Positions 1-12,014 are shown, numbered from the stretch's first letter. The stretch is 64,000 bases of DNA from Isoetes taiwanensis (GCA_021234155.1 JAJEKV010000014.1:7393563-7457562); one strand, 5' to 3'. The notes: generated from the letters alone by a model not told the origin. Made by a program: numbers and translations.

Positions 1-746
1 GGTGGCCCTAGCAAAGCAACTAATTGAGCTGGAGTAATATTTCCAAGGGTAATCCATGCTTCTTCTGTAATGGGTGCCAGAGCTCCAAAGTTCTTGGATC
101 TCCAAATGCCTTGATTATATAACACTGAATAGCTCTCCACAATCCTTTGTGGTATGATAGGGAACCTGTGACAGTTAGCCAGATTAAAGCCGAAATCATC
201 TTTGTCAATCTTATTACCTCCTGTGGTCCTGCTTTTAAGAGTTTTTTTGTCCTTTTCTGAGAGGAGGTTTTCTCCAAATGGGTCTTCTTCTTCATCCACA
301 TCAACATTTAGGCTCTCCTCAAATGTTAATTTTTTAATTTCATTGGCCTTTTCCAGTGCAGTCAGGCCAGCAATAAACTGCTTATTGCATTTATCTTCTT
401 CTTGAGTCCATTTGTATATGAGGTCTGGTAGAGCTTCATACATATTGTCAATACAGTTGACAATGTTTTCCAGAGTGTCACTGTTTTTGTTAATGACAGG
501 GACCTGTTTTAACCATTCGCTGAAACCCATATGTGAGATGCACGAGAACTCTTCAGGTCTTCTCAGGCTTTCTCGAACTTGTATGTGTTCGTGTACCCTT
601 TTATCTTTGATGCAACATATCAGGGTTTGTACAGCATTGCATGGGCATTCCATGTTGCCCTCGGCATATCCAAGAGCACAGAGTTCTTTGTTCCATACGG
701 GCAGTACCATTTTAAACCCTTCATCATCTGAAAGTTCTGTGTATTC
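1..746 (-). CDS. ORF1 exon, subfamily A unit 1, cut by the window edge
   Basis: This is the N-terminal part of the unknown ORF1 protein found four more times here. On the minus strand a splice acceptor (AACAG) precedes the first codon at 746. The frame then stays open to the left edge, about 248 codons. It begins with an acidic stretch, then MVLPVWNKELCALGY, a cysteine pair (ECPC) and ICCIKDKRVHEHIQV, which align with the intact copy at 59477-61081. Unit 1 reads cleanly through the place where units 2 and 3 are shifted (near 480-530). The last bases before the edge (GCAAAGCAAC against GCAGCAGC at 6430) would break the frame and look like a CAG-site discordance. No known family is recognised. 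Confidence 0.6.
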
Positions 747-2347
747 CTGTTACATGAACATTCAGAATATCAAATCAGTAATGGTTAGTTCCAGAAAGCT
801 CGTTATTAATAAAGCCTAGAGTCCCCTGTTTACTAAAGGAAAAGAGCATCACCAGTAAGACCAGTGAGTTCAAGTATCAAGAAAAAAACCCGGCAAATCC
901 TAGCCTTAGACAAAAGCCTAGCTAGAATTAACGTCTGAATAAGTCAATCCTTATTCAGCATGATCAACCCATACAAAGCCTAGGCAATCTTTGATGGTAC
1001 TCTACTTCCTTAGTTTCTTACACAAATTCTTTAACCAAACCATATAATATCTTTCATATAATATACAAGCCACAAGACACTCTTGTAAACTCCAAATGTA
1101 TATTTAATTACCAAATAAGTAGTGGTATTAATTCATTAAAGCCATTGTAGAAGGAAAGCCAATTTGTACAACCAGTAGTCATAAGAATTATAAAATATAT
1201 ACTCTTGGCCTGAAAACTCCAGATATGTATGTCTTATGTGGACCCAACATGTATTTGTAATCCAGTATTTTTAATTAGATCTTAGCATTCTATGACTTTC
1301 ATGCTTATGCATAATGTTAATAATACATACCTGTAGCATTAATAATCTGAACTTTAAGATGTTAAGTGAAGAATTTTCTCATTGTATTTAGCATGAAAAA
1401 CGAACATCTATGTTTCTGTAGAACAGGGGAAGCATTTAGATTGGCCAATGAAGTTAGAATGCAGACCTATAATGATTATTCATACTATCTTATGTGGAAC
1501 TAGCCTTTATTCAGAATATCATAAACAATGTAAAATTAATCCTGCAAGAGTACATACTCATTGACATACCATAAAACCCTGAAATATCAGCCCATTTCTA
1601 TTCATTGATATGATGGAAAGAGTCAAGACAGAGCTGTCATTAGATGTATCCTCTGTATGAAGTTTGTTATATGACTGTAATAATGGATGAGCTTACGCAA
1701 AATTTAGTGCAGAACACGTGGAAACAAAATATGCCTGGTTTTCATGAAAGCTGGCCAGACATTCTCAAGATTAAAACTGTTTAGGCAGCTTCATATTAAG
1801 TATATTGTAGAAAAAACAGAAGCTACTTATAGAAATGATAGTAAAGCAAGATGTATGCTCCCTCTTTTGTGTCACAACATATTATCTGTTCATCCCTTTG
1901 GCAAAATCCAGCAACTCCAGATTGAATTCCTTCTACCAGCCAAACACCAACTAAGCAATAGAGCGACAAGGGAAGGAGAGTAATTGCACTGCAAACCAAC
2001 CATCAAAACATTAGCAGGAAACTGGTAATGATTGAAGGGCCAAAAGGTACATGTGATTACTCTCAGTTTATCACATTTCACCCCTTGTAGCCCATTACCA
2101 ATCATTAGTCCTAGCTTAAAATAGAAGGAGAAGTACATACGAAATATAGCTAAGGGCTTTAAACCCCAGATCTAGTGTATATAAAAAATATCAAATGCAA
2201 AATACAGACCAAATAAGTGTATGTTTATGGGCAAAGCCTTTTTCGAACACAGCAGATCACTTGATTATATGAAGAAACAGGTGTTCCAGGCCATTTATTC
2301 TGAGGTGAACCATATACAAAAACTTAAGCAATTATTATGAAATATAC
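747..2347 (-). other. Long intron between leader exon 2 and ORF1, unit 1 (non-coding)
   Basis: There is no convincing coding sequence here. It holds the A7 tract at 882-888 followed by CCC (coding strand GGG then T7), which marks the end of the leader cassette. A perfect 9-bp hairpin lies at 935-958 with arms CTGAATAAG and CTTATTCAG and loop TCAATC on the + strand. A larger two-helix structure lies at 2037-2093. The short open frames are shadows. The 5' splice site is the GTATAT at 2347 and the acceptor is at about 747. The same content recurs at 7165-8765 and 13576-15179. Confidence 0.55.
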
Positions 2348-2759
2348 CTGATCGTTGTCTTGTTCAGATACAAAGCCCTCATTTTCTTGTGTTTCTGGAA
2401 CGGATATAATATTAGCCCCTGGTCCAGAACCATGCTTTGGATCTTATTATGAATGGTATCTCGGAGGATTTTTTTTTCTTGCTAATAGCTTCAACCGATT
2501 CATCCTTACTACGTTTTTGTCCATGTGCTTCATTATCCTTAGCCATCGTTATCATGAAAAGCTGCAATCCAGACTATCTTTGCACCACTGGATCTCCTTT
2601 TCAATGCATTCTATATTAAGGCGCTCAAGATCGGAGGAGGAGATAAAGTTATCAGGGTCTGAATCTGAATCCATTTTGTAGCTATTTAGGGTTATACGAA
2701 AGCAAATGTCAAGGTCTAAGAAAATCGACTCTTCATAAATTACATAGACTCGAGGCAAT
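2348..2759 (-). pseudogene. Leader exon 2 (acidic N-terminal segment), unit 1, broken
   Basis: Coding strand: it follows a putative acceptor (GAATAAG) and ends at CAG before GTATAT, a good plant 5' splice site. The readable part contains MDSDSDPDNFISSSDLERLN, a strongly acidic segment followed by a helix-like ECIEKEIQWCKDSLDC stretch. Compared with the copy at 8766-9177, unit 1 has several small indels (near 2433, 2459, 2543 and 2725), nearly all on CAG/CTG triplets. The breaks may therefore be consensus errors and not decay. The role is unknown; it would supply the N-terminus of the ORF1 polypeptide if the splicing model is right. Confidence 0.45.
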
Positions 2760-2833
2760 CTTATTCAGCAGAGAATCTATGAATGGTAAAGCTAATGCAT
2801 GTGGCACTGCAAAACCCTGCTAGGTACACATAC

Positions 2834-2907
2834 CTAAGATCATTGGGAATGCGGACTCTTAATGGTATACGGCTGGTCATCTGGTCCTTGGATGCAAAAT
2901 CCGGCAT
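2834..2907 (-). CDS. Leader exon 1, unit 1
   Basis: A short exon starting MPDFASKDQMTSR and ending at CTTAG before GTATGT, a near-perfect 5' splice site. It is 74 nt here and 77 nt in units 2 and 3 because unit 1 lacks three bases near 2853. The 77-nt version leaves two bases of a codon (phase 2), which matches the one extra base at the start of exon 2. It aligns loosely with exon 1 of the subfamily B leader (43298-43347). The true transcript start is not visible. Confidence 0.4.
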
Positions 2908-3290
2908 GAACTATTATGCTTCACGAATGCCTTTAGGGTAGAAAATAGAAACTGGTATAGTGTAACTTAACCCAAAGATATCGTTAAAGTAACCTTATTT
3001 CACATATTTTTTAAGTCCAACAACCATAATATGTAATTCCTTACCATTAGAGGTTCTATTTAATTATGCTTTGGGGATATGTTCCTAGAGGTATGTAATG
3101 GTGACCCATATGACCAGTCAACATGTTTCTAAGAAAAAAACCCTACCACCTCCAAGGAAATGCTAAGACCTCTCAGATAATTAGTAATTATAGGGAGGGC
3201 TGACCCCTACCATTACAGGTTGAGGTCGACCACTCCCTTTAGCTTTTGCCTAGCCACTTTCGGAACCTTTTAAAACTTAAAAGTATTACC
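2908..3290 (-). other. Unit 2 RT 3' trailer, cassette boundary and unit 1 leader start
   Basis: No gene. On the coding strand the RT of unit 2 stops at 3291-3293 and is followed by a trailer of about 150 bases that ends GGTGGTAGGG then T7 (A7 at 3134-3140, CCC at 3141-3143). The trailer can fold: AGGGAG pairs with CTCCCT, and GACCTC with GGGGTC (one G-U) inside it, between about 3190 and 3237. The next leader begins directly at 3133 with TTAGAAACATGTTG. The same trailer and boundary recur at 9329-9698. Confidence 0.55.
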
Positions 3291-5363
3291 TCAAATATTG
3301 TGGATAATCTCTTGCTTCAATACTTCAATGTCATACTTGATACCAGGGAAGTTGCTGCAATGGATATATTTGATCACTCTGCTTTTTCAGGCCATGGCGG
3401 TCAAAACCATTATCTATAAACTGTCGTATCAGATTAACAATATCTGAACCTGCTTTTACTGGACAAGAGTTATACATGAATGGTAAGATCTGTGATAGGA
3501 TAACATTACGAGCTTGATGGTATGGCCGACAACTACTGGCATGAATGTACTTCAAAGCATTAAATGGCAGAACGTCTCTCTTATCATATTTATAAGTCCA
3601 ATATGACCCATTAGCTCTCCCAATAATCTCAATGCACATATTAAGAAAGTTAGCTTTCTGACCAAATGTATATTTACTGTCTGTCCCATGTAACAACCCT
3701 GTTTCTTCTTTAATTTCTATACTGTTTAGGTCATAAATCCATATACCTTTATTGGCGTCCATTGTAGCCTTATCCAGGAAGTTTCTGATGATGGGGCAGT
3801 TTACAGCTAGTAAATCATCCATATATCTGTATACATGTTTAAACTGTTCCATTTCATTATACCTGCCCTGTTTTGCAAGCTCCTTAATGAAATTCATTTC
3901 AAACCAAGCTAGAAAGAGGTTACACCAGCATGGACTGCATGAGAATCCCATAGGGATACCGCTGACTTGTCTCCAAGATTCCTTGCCCATATGGATGAAA
4001 CAGTTGGTTAACAACCAACAATTAGCATTAATAAAAGTCTGACAGCCCATTCTGGTCCAGCATTCACTAGTGGGAGCATATTTAAACCACTTGGCAACAT
4101 ATTTGTTATCTTTAGTCCTTTTTATCCAAATCTCATTTTTATGGTGCTTGCTTTTGTTCCATTTCCATGCCGCCTCTATAACCAGAGTGATGATCTTGCA
4201 AATGCCCTTATCCCCAAGCGGTGGGATTGTTTCATAACATTTAGTTATGTCTGCTACATACACTTCATGTATCTTGTTAGGAAGGTTTATGATAACGTCA
4301 TAAACTGAATTAACCATCCAGTTGGAATTGACACTATGCGGGAATAAAGTACTAACCTTGGCGCAGAGCATTTTAGAAATATCAGGCCATGCCTCTGTTA
4401 TGTCATTGAGGACTGCAGTAATAATATCAGCAATCTGTCAGATAGATAGTCCCATGGGCGTTAGTTATCCATCGTAATTCTTCTTATGTGCTTTATAAAC
4501 ACCAAGTAGGTATGGAAGCTTCTCGGTGTTCGATACAAATTTGTCCCGGGATATCTATAAATCCGCTTTGATATTTGAGGCCACATCCTCAATAGTGGTC
4601 TTAGTAGATATGAAATCCTTGTCGCTTAACCTCTCTATTGCTTTGTTCCTAATATGCAATGGACAAATGAAGCGTGCATTATTTGTAGCCTTATCTACCC
4701 CGAGAGATGTACAGATTCTTCCTTAACCATTCTAAATTTTGGATAATGCTTGGGTCACTCAAAGGGAAGAGTCTATCACTGTCTGATTTTATGGCCAGAT
4801 CTATTTCTTCCTTAATTCTGTAACATATCCTCTCTTTAGCCCTTTCTTTATCATTATCGAGAAGTGGAAACCGAAATCGTGGTAACTTCGAAGAAGACAT
4901 CACCCATGTGTTGTATCTCTGTTTTTAGCTCCTTCCATACCAACTTTCTGTCGGGGATATTATTTAGACCCTTTCGGAATAGATTTCTAAGTCCTTTATT
5001 CTTCACAATATTCACATTAGTGGTACGGATATGACCAACTACTTAGGGTCAATGAATGTTTGAAGGTGTGGGCTCTTACATGGGCATGGAGTTTCATCAT
5101 TTTGGGCAAATGTCATATAAGGTTTGTAGCATAAGTCCCTAAGTGTCTCCACATATCTCCATGAAAACGTGATGTCTGCCATCATGAGTTCCCCATTGCC
5201 ATGGAAGATCTCGGTCATTACTTCATCAAAAACTGTGGGATACATATTTTATCTAATATCTTGGAGAAAAAAAGTACAATGTATGATTTTCTTTTTGTTT
5301 TTTATCGGTACATGTAGCTATGTGCAATGCCTTACGACAATCCCTCACCATCTTCTTAATAAT
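3291..5363 (-). pseudogene. Reverse transcriptase exon, subfamily A unit 2, frameshifted
   Basis: Full-length counterpart of the intact 690-residue RT at 57202-59274. The exon starts after a strong acceptor (TTTTTTCAG at 5364-5366) and its stop matches 3291-3293. Visible motifs, in order: CKSPHLQTFID (N-terminal CxC region), DKATNNA-type block, VADITKCYETIP (motif A aspartate), GIPMGFSCSP (motif B), YRYMDDL (motif C) and YDKRDVLPF (thumb). The catalytic aspartates are present. The frame is interrupted at several sites (near 3378, 3475, 4436, 4520, 4697, 4863 and 5041), many at CAG/CTG triplets where unit 3 reads differently, so several breaks may be sequencing artefacts. No endonuclease domain (GIY-YIG, APE or restriction-like) is visible. 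Confidence 0.75.
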
Positions 5364-5611
5364 CTGAAAAAATTACTAAACCAGGTTATTTAAAATACAT
5401 ACTTAAGATCAAAAGAACCTCTCTACATTCTGGTAGGATAGAAAGTAGTAATGGGCCAAGTGGCATATTTATGGATAGCTCCTTTATTTTCAGAACATTG
5501 TTCTGTTTCCATCATATGTACAACATTTAAGGCGTAACATGTAATCATGTACACAAGCATTTCAAACCTAATTCCTTGTATGCATTCATAAATGAAATAA
5601 ATTTAACTTAC

Positions 5612-7164
5612 CCTTTTTACTTATGGTACGTGAAGTTTTTGCAAATCCGATCCTTGTAGTTGTCCATCCCTGGTTTGCTGCCCTTAGTAACAGAGTGTCC
5701 CAAATTGGTAGGAGTATTTAACCCTTCCACAGTTTCACTATCTGAGCCACAAGTAATAGCTTTTATAGGTGCCATGGTGATCCTAGGTGGTCCACTGATC
5801 ATGCTGCTGTGGCTGGTACGATTCTTAGGGGCTGCTTTTCCATATTTATTGACTCTTCCACTACTAGTGCTGGCTGATCCTTCATTTGACTTAAGGAAAG
5901 ACTGGGGTTTAATACTCTTCTCACATATGTCAACTAACATGCACTTAGGCCTGCTCAGTTTAAAATCTGCCCAGGGGTCTGTTGCCAATTGGAGTGCCAT
6001 ATCTATAAGCATACGTCTGGCTACTAAATAGGAGAGAAAGGCCATGACACTGGATTTTAGAGTAGTTTTGATGCAGGTCCTGAAGGCTACCATTTGGCCA
6101 GCAACAGTCATATCCGGGTAAATTTCATCAAGATTGTTAAACATATACCAAATAGCCTGATCAAACCATGTCATATTATCCTTACATTTTTTGGTATTGA
6201 CGTTACCCCTAGTAGGCTCGCAGATGCATTTGAAATATGGGCAGAATGTACTCCATATTCGCTTAAGATAAAAGTCTCCTCTTGTTTCGCTTGGGTACGC
6301 CATGTGCCCTTTCTGATTGATGTATATAAATTCTGTTTTGTCACAAGTCTTGTCAAAAAACCTGTGATCTATCCGAAATTTGACTCTCTCTTGTTTGACC
6401 AGTTTCTCCATCTTGTAGGCAGCGGCCCTAGCAGCAGCTAATTGAGCTGGAGTAATATTTCCAAGGGTAATCCATGCTTCTTCTGTAATGGGTGCCAGAG
6501 CTCCAAAGTTCTTGGATCTCCAAATGCCTTGATTATATAACACTGAATAGCTCTCCACAATCCTTTGTGGTATGATAGGGAACCTGTGACAGTTAGCCAG
6601 ATTAAAGCCGAAATCATCTTTGTCAATCTTATTACCTCCTGTGGTCCTGCTTTTAAGAGTTTTTTTGTCCTTTTCTGAGAGGAGGTTTTCTCCAAATGGG
6701 TCTTCTTCTTCATCCACATCAACATTTAGGCTCTCCTCAAATGTTAATTTTTTAATTTCATTGGCCTTTTCCAGTGCAGTCAGGCCAGCAATAAACTGCT
6801 TATTGCATTTATCTTCTTCTTGAGTCCATTTGTATATGAGGTCTGGTAGAGCTTCATACATATTGTCAATACAGTTGACAATGTTTTCCAGAGTGTCACT
6901 GTTTTTGTTAATGTGGGGGACTGTTTTTAACCATTATTTGAAACCCATATGTGAGATGCACGAGAACTCTCCAGGTCCCCTCAGGCTTTCTCGAACTTGT
7001 ATGTGTTCGTGTACCCTTTTATCTTTGATGCAACATATCAGGGTTTGTACAGCATTGCATGGGCATTCCATGTTGCCCTCGGCATATCCAAGAGCACAGA
7101 GTTCTTTGTTCCATACGGGCAGTACCATTTTAAACCCTTCATCATCTGAAAGTTCTGTGTATTC
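5612..7164 (-). pseudogene. ORF1 exon, subfamily A unit 2, one frameshift near the N-terminus
   Basis: The exon starts after AACAG at 7165 and ends beside a consensus donor (GTAAGT at 5611-5606). A continuous 414-codon frame covers 6861-5617; the N-terminal part (7164 to about 6930) is in another frame because of changes near 6915-6950. Features: acidic DVDEEEDPFGENLLSE segment; FPIIPQRIVESYSVLYNQ; NFGALAPITEEAW; a cysteine cluster CPYFKCICEP followed by KKCKDN; WFDQAIWYMFNN; and a basic C-terminal tail with PPRIT. The stop codon (5619-5617) lies five bases before the donor, so the RT exon is not simply fused in frame. The family is unknown. The Cys cluster suggests metal or nucleic-acid binding, as inference only. 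Confidence 0.65.
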
Positions 7165-8765
7165 CTGTTACATGAACATTCAGAATATCAAATCAGTAAT
7201 GGTTAGTTCCAGAAAGCTCGTTATTAATAAAGCCTAGAGTCCCCTGTTTACTAAAGGAAAAGAGCATCACCAGTAAGACCAGTGAGTTCAAGTATCAAGA
7301 AAAAAACCCGGCAAATCCTAGCCTTAGACAAAAGCCTAGCTAGAATTAACGTCTGAATAAGTCAATCCTTATTCAGCATGATCAACCCATACAAAGCCTA
7401 GGCAATCTTTGATGGTACTCTACTTCCTTAGTTTCTTACACAAATTCTTTAACCAAGCCATATAATATCTTTCATATAATATACAAGCCACAAGACACTC
7501 TTGTAAACTCCAAATGTATATTTAATTACCAAATAAGTAGTGGTATTAATTCATTAAAGCCATTGTAGAAGGAAAGCCAATTTGTACAACCAGTAGTCAT
7601 AAGAATTATAAAATATATACTCTTGGCACGAAAACTCGGATATGTATGTCTTATGTGGACCCAACATGTATTTGTAATCCAAAGTATTTTTAATTAGATC
7701 TTAGCATTCTATGACTTTCATGCTTATGCATAATGTTAATAATACATACCTGTAGCATTAATAATCTGAACTTTAAGATGTTAAGTGAAGAATTTTCTCA
7801 TTGTATTTAGCATGAAAAACGAACATCTATGTTTCTGTAGAACAGGGGCAGCATTTAGATTGGCCAATGAAGTTAGAATGCAGACCTATAATGATTATTC
7901 ATACTATCTTATGTGGAACTAGCCTTTATTCGAATATCATAAACAATGTAAAATTAATCCTGCAAGAGTACATACTCATTGACATACCATAAAACCACGA
8001 AATATCAGCCCATTTCTATTCATTGATATGATGGAAAGAGTCAAGGCAGATTTGTCATTAGATGTATCCTCTGTATGAAGTTTGTTATATGATTTGTAAT
8101 AATGGATGAGCTTACGCATAAAATTTAGTGCGAGAACACGTGGAAACAAAATATGCCTGGTTTTCATGAAATTTGGCGGACATTCTCAAGATTAAAACTG
8201 TTTAGGCAGCTTCATATTAAGTATATTGTAGAAAAAACAGAAGCTACTTATAGAAATGATAGTAAAGCAAGATGTATGCTCCCTCTTTTGTGTCACAACA
8301 TATTATCTGTTCATCCCTTTGGCAAAATCCAAAGCAACTCAGTTGAATTCCTTCTACCCGCCAAACACCAACTAAGCAATAGAGCGACAAGGGAAGGAGA
8401 GTAATTCGTACTGTGACCAACCATCAAAACATTAGCGAGGCGGTAATGATTGAAGGCCAAAAGGTACATGTGATTACTCTCGGTTTATCACATTTCACCC
8501 CTTGTAGCCCATTACCAATCATTAGTCCTAGCTTAAAATAGAAGGAGAAGTACATACGAGAAATATAGCTAAGGGCTTTAAACCCCGGATCTAGTGTATA
8601 TAAAAATATCAAATGCAAAATACAGACCAAATAAGTGTATGTTTATGGGCAAAGCCTTTTTCGAACACAGCAGATCACTTGATTATATGAAGAAACAGGT
8701 GTTCCAGGCCATTTATTCTGAGGTGAACCATATACAAAAACTTAAGCAATTATTATGAAATATAC
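7165..8765 (-). other. Long intron of unit 2 with cassette boundary and RNA hairpins
   Basis: Same non-coding content as 747-2347. The A7 tract is at 7300-7306 followed by CCC. The 9-bp hairpin with loop TCAATC is at about 7353-7376, and the two-helix leader structure is around 8450-8515. The latter is partly degraded on paper because of CAG/CTG discordances (for example 8405-8450 against 14818-14870). No gene is seen. Confidence 0.5.
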
Positions 8766-9177
8766 CTGATCGTTGTCTTGTTCAGATACAAAGCCCTCAT
8801 TTTCTTGTGTTTCTGGAACGGATATAATATTAGCCCCTGGTCCAGAACCATGCTGGATCTTATTATGAATGGTATCTCCAGAGGATTTTTTCTTGCTAAT
8901 AGCTTCAACCGATTCATCCTTACTACGTTTTTGTCCATGTGCTTCATTATCCTTAGCCATCAGGTTACTGCGAAAGCTGCAATCCAGACTATCTTTGCAC
9001 CACTGGATCTCCTTTTCAATGCATTCTATATTAAGGCGCTCAAGATCGGAGGAGGAGATAAAGTTATCAGGGTCTGAATCTGAATCCATTTTGTAGCTAC
9101 TTAGGGTTATACGAAAGCAAATGTCAAGGTCTAAGAAATCTGTCAGCTCTTCATAAATTACATAGACTCGAGGCAAT
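8766..9177 (-). CDS. Leader exon 2 (acidic segment), unit 2
   Basis: A 412-nt exon with one leading base and 137 codons, so it enters in phase 2 and leaves in phase 0, matching exon 1 upstream and the ORF1 exon downstream. It opens with PRVYVIYEELTDFLDLDIC, continues with the acidic MDSDSDPDNFISSSDLERLN segment, then a lysine-rich part (KRSKDESVEAISKKKSSGD), and ends SEQDNDQ at CAG before GTATAT. The lysine-rich stretch could act as a nuclear localisation signal; this is inference. It is open throughout in this unit. Confidence 0.5.
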
Positions 9178-9251
9178 CTTATTCAGCAGAGAATCTATGA
9201 ATGGTAAAGCTAATGCATGTGGCACTGTAAAACCCTGCTAGGTACACATAC

Positions 9252-9328
9252 CTAAGATCATTGGGAATGCGGACGCCTCTTAATGGTATACGGCTGGTCA
9301 TCTGGTCCTTGGATGCAAAATCCGGCAT
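9252..9328 (-). CDS. Leader exon 1, unit 2
   Basis: 77 nt from the first ATG, ending CTTAG before GTATGTGTA, which is a consensus plant 5' splice site. The peptide begins MPDFASKDQMTSRIPLRG. The intron to exon 2 would be about 74 nt, at the short end for plants, with a TTCTCTGCTGAATAAG acceptor. Phase (2) agrees with exon 2. Further upstream non-coding exons are possible. Confidence 0.45.
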
Positions 9329-9698
9329 GAACTATTATGCTTCACGAATGCCTTTAGGGTAGAAAATAGAAACTGGTATAGTGTAACTTAACCCAAAGAT
9401 ATCGTTAAAGTAACCTTATTTCACATATTTTTTAAGTCCAACAACCATAATATGTAATTCCTTACCATTAGAGGTTCTATTTAATTATGCTTTAGGGGAT
9501 ATGTTCCTAGAGGTATGTAATGGTGACCCATATGACCAGTCAACATGTTTCTAAAGAAAAAAAACCCTACCACCTCCCGAAGGAAATGCTAAGACCTCTG
9601 TATAATTCTGTAATTATAGGGAGGGCTGACCAGGTCAGACCACTCCCTTTAGCACCTGCCTAGCCACTCAGAACCTTTTAAAACTTAAAAGTATTACC
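9329..9698 (-). other. Unit 3 RT trailer, cassette boundary (A8 at 9557-9564) and unit 2 leader start
   Basis: No gene. Repeat of the arrangement at 2908-3290: coding-strand trailer ending GGGT8, then the leader start. The folded trailer segment is damaged here (9590-9645) compared with 3175-3237, again with changes around CTG/CAG. Confidence 0.5.
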
Positions 9699-11766
9699 TC
9701 AAATATTGTGGATAATCTCTTGCTTCAATACTTCAATGTCATACTTGATACCAGGGAAGTTGCTGCAATGGATATATTTGATCACTCTGCTTTTCAGGCC
9801 ATGGCGGTCAAAACCATTATCTATAAACTGTCGTATCAGATTAACAATATCTGAACCTGCTTTTACTGGACAAGAGTTAACATACATGAATGGTAAGATC
9901 TGTGATAGGATAACATTACGAGCTTGATGGTATGGCCGACAACTACTGGCATGAATGTACTTCAAAGCATTAAATGGCAGAACGTCTCTCTTATCATATT
10001 TATAAGTCCAATATGACCCATTAGCTCTCCCAATAATCTCAATGCACATATTAAGAAAGTTAGCTTTCTGACCAAATGTATATTTCTTATCACGTCCCAT
10101 GTAACAACCCCTGTTTCTTCTTTAATTTCTATCTTGTTTAGGTCATAAATCCATATACCTTTATTGGCGTCCATTGTAGCCTTATCCGGGGAAGTTTTCG
10201 ATGATGGGGCGGTTCTGACTAGTAAATCATCCATATATATCGTATACATGTTTAAACTGTTTCCATTTCATTATACACCTTTTGTTTTGTAAGCTCCTTA
10301 ATGAAATTCATTTCAAACCAAGCTAGAAAGAGGTTACACCGGCATGGTGCATGAGAATCCCATAGGGATACCGTGACTTGTCTCCAAGATTCCTTGCCCA
10401 TATGGATGAAACAGTTGGTTAACAACCAACAATTAGCATTAATAAAAGTCTGACAGCCCATTCTGGTCCAGCATTCACTAGTGGGAGCATATTTAAACCA
10501 CTTGGCAACATATTTGTTATCTTTAGTCCTTTTTATCCAAATCTCATTTTTATGGTGCTTGCTTTTGTTCCATTTCCATGCCGCCTCTATAACCAGAGTG
10601 ATGATCTTGCAAATGCCCTTATCCCCAAGCGGTGGGATTGTTTCATAACATTTAGTTATGTCTGCTACATACACTTCATGTATCTTGTTAGGAAGGTTTA
10701 TGATAACGTCATAAACTGAATTAACCATCCAGTTGGAATTGACACTATGCGGGAATAAAGTACTAACCTTGGCGCAGAGCATTTTAGAAATATCAGGCCA
10801 TGCCTCTGTTATGTCATTGAGGACTGCAGTAATAATATCAGCAATCTCTGTATAGATAGTCCCATGGGCGTTAGTTATCCATCTGTAATTCTTCTTATGT
10901 GCTTTATAAACACCAAGTAGGTATGGAAGCTTCTCGTGTTCGATACAAATTTGTCCCAGGATATCTATAATGTCTGCCTTGATATTTGAGGCCACATTCT
11001 CAATAGTGGTCTTAGTAGATATGAAATCCTTGCTGCTTAACCTCTCTATTGCTTTGTTCCTAATATGCAATGGACAAATGAAGCAGGCATTATTTGTAGC
11101 CTTATCTACCCCTGAGATGTACAGATTCTTCCTTAACCATTCTAAATTTTGGATAATGCTTGGGTCACTCAAAGGGAAGAGTCTATCACTGTCTGATTTT
11201 ATGGCCAGATCTATTTCTTCCTTAATTCTGTAACATATCCTCTCTTTAGCCCTTTCTTTATCATTATCGGTGAGAAGTGGGCGAAATCAGTGTAACTCGA
11301 AGAAGACATCACCCATGTGTTGTATCTCTGTTTTTAGCTCCTTCCATACCAACTTTCTGTCAGGGATATTATTTAGACCCTTTCGGAATAGATTTCTAAG
11401 TCCTTTATTCTTCACAATATTCACATTAGTGGTACGGATATGACCAACTACCGGGTCAATGAATGTTTGAAGGTGTGGGCTCTTACATGGGCATGGAGTT
11501 TCATCATTTTGGGCAAATGTCAGATAAGGTTTGTAGCATAAGTCCCTAAGTGTCTCCACATATCTCCATGAAAACGTGATGTCTGCCATCATGAGTTCCC
11601 CATTGCCATGGAAGATCTCGGTCATTACTTCATCAAAAATCTGTGGGATACATATTTTATCTAATATCTTGGAGAAAAAAGTACAATGTATGATTTTCTT
11701 TTTGTTTTATCGGTACATGTAGCTATGTGCAATGCATACGACAATCCCTCACCATCTTCTTAATAA
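9699..11766 (-). pseudogene. Reverse transcriptase exon, subfamily A unit 3, frameshifted
   Basis: Second nearly complete copy of the subfamily A RT. The long open block 11172-10252 runs from KNLYISGVDKATNNACFICP through the YKAHKKNYRWITNAHGT block to motif A (VADITKCYETIP). It loses frame just before motif B, where the + strand reads CCGGCATGGTGCATGAG against CCAGCATGGACTGCATGAG at 3926. The C-terminal block 10100-9699 is open and keeps the normal end (NFPGIKYDIEVLKQ). YMDD is present near 10230-10245. The acceptor at about 11766 reads TTTTTTCATT in place of TTTTTTCAG in unit 2, a CTG-site loss. Read with unit 2, the two copies repair most of each other's breaks, which argues that many are artefacts. 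Confidence 0.7.
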
Positions 11767-12014
11767 TGAAAAAATTACTAAACCCGGGTTATTTAAAATA
11801 CATACTTAAGATCAAAAGAACCTCTCTACATTTACGGTAGGATAGAAAGTAGTAATGGGCCAAGTGGCATATTTATGGATAGCTCCTTTATTTTTGAACA
11901 TTGTTCTGTTTCCATCATATGTACAACATTTAAGGCGTAACATGTAATCATGTACACAAGCATTTCAAACCTAATTCCTTGTATGCATTCATAAATGAAA
12001 TAAATTTAACTTAC

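Noticed and set aside
20-307. 95-residue minus-strand frame starting MLMWMKKK, repeated at 6438 and 12842
   Set aside because: It is an out-of-frame shadow of the ORF1 exon; the conserved NFGALAPI frame is the real one.
880-3145. AAGAAAAAAACCC motifs that resemble gene junctions of plant rhabdoviruses
   Set aside because: The proteins are encoded on the opposite strand, so the motif is in the wrong orientation for a polyadenylation/start junction. The genes carry introns and an RT, and nothing like a viral polymerase or nucleoprotein is present.
3131-3150. AAACCCT near cassette ends as telomere repeats
   Set aside because: Only single AAACCCT-like matches occur at A-tract boundaries, never a tandem run of TTTAGGG/CCCTAAA.
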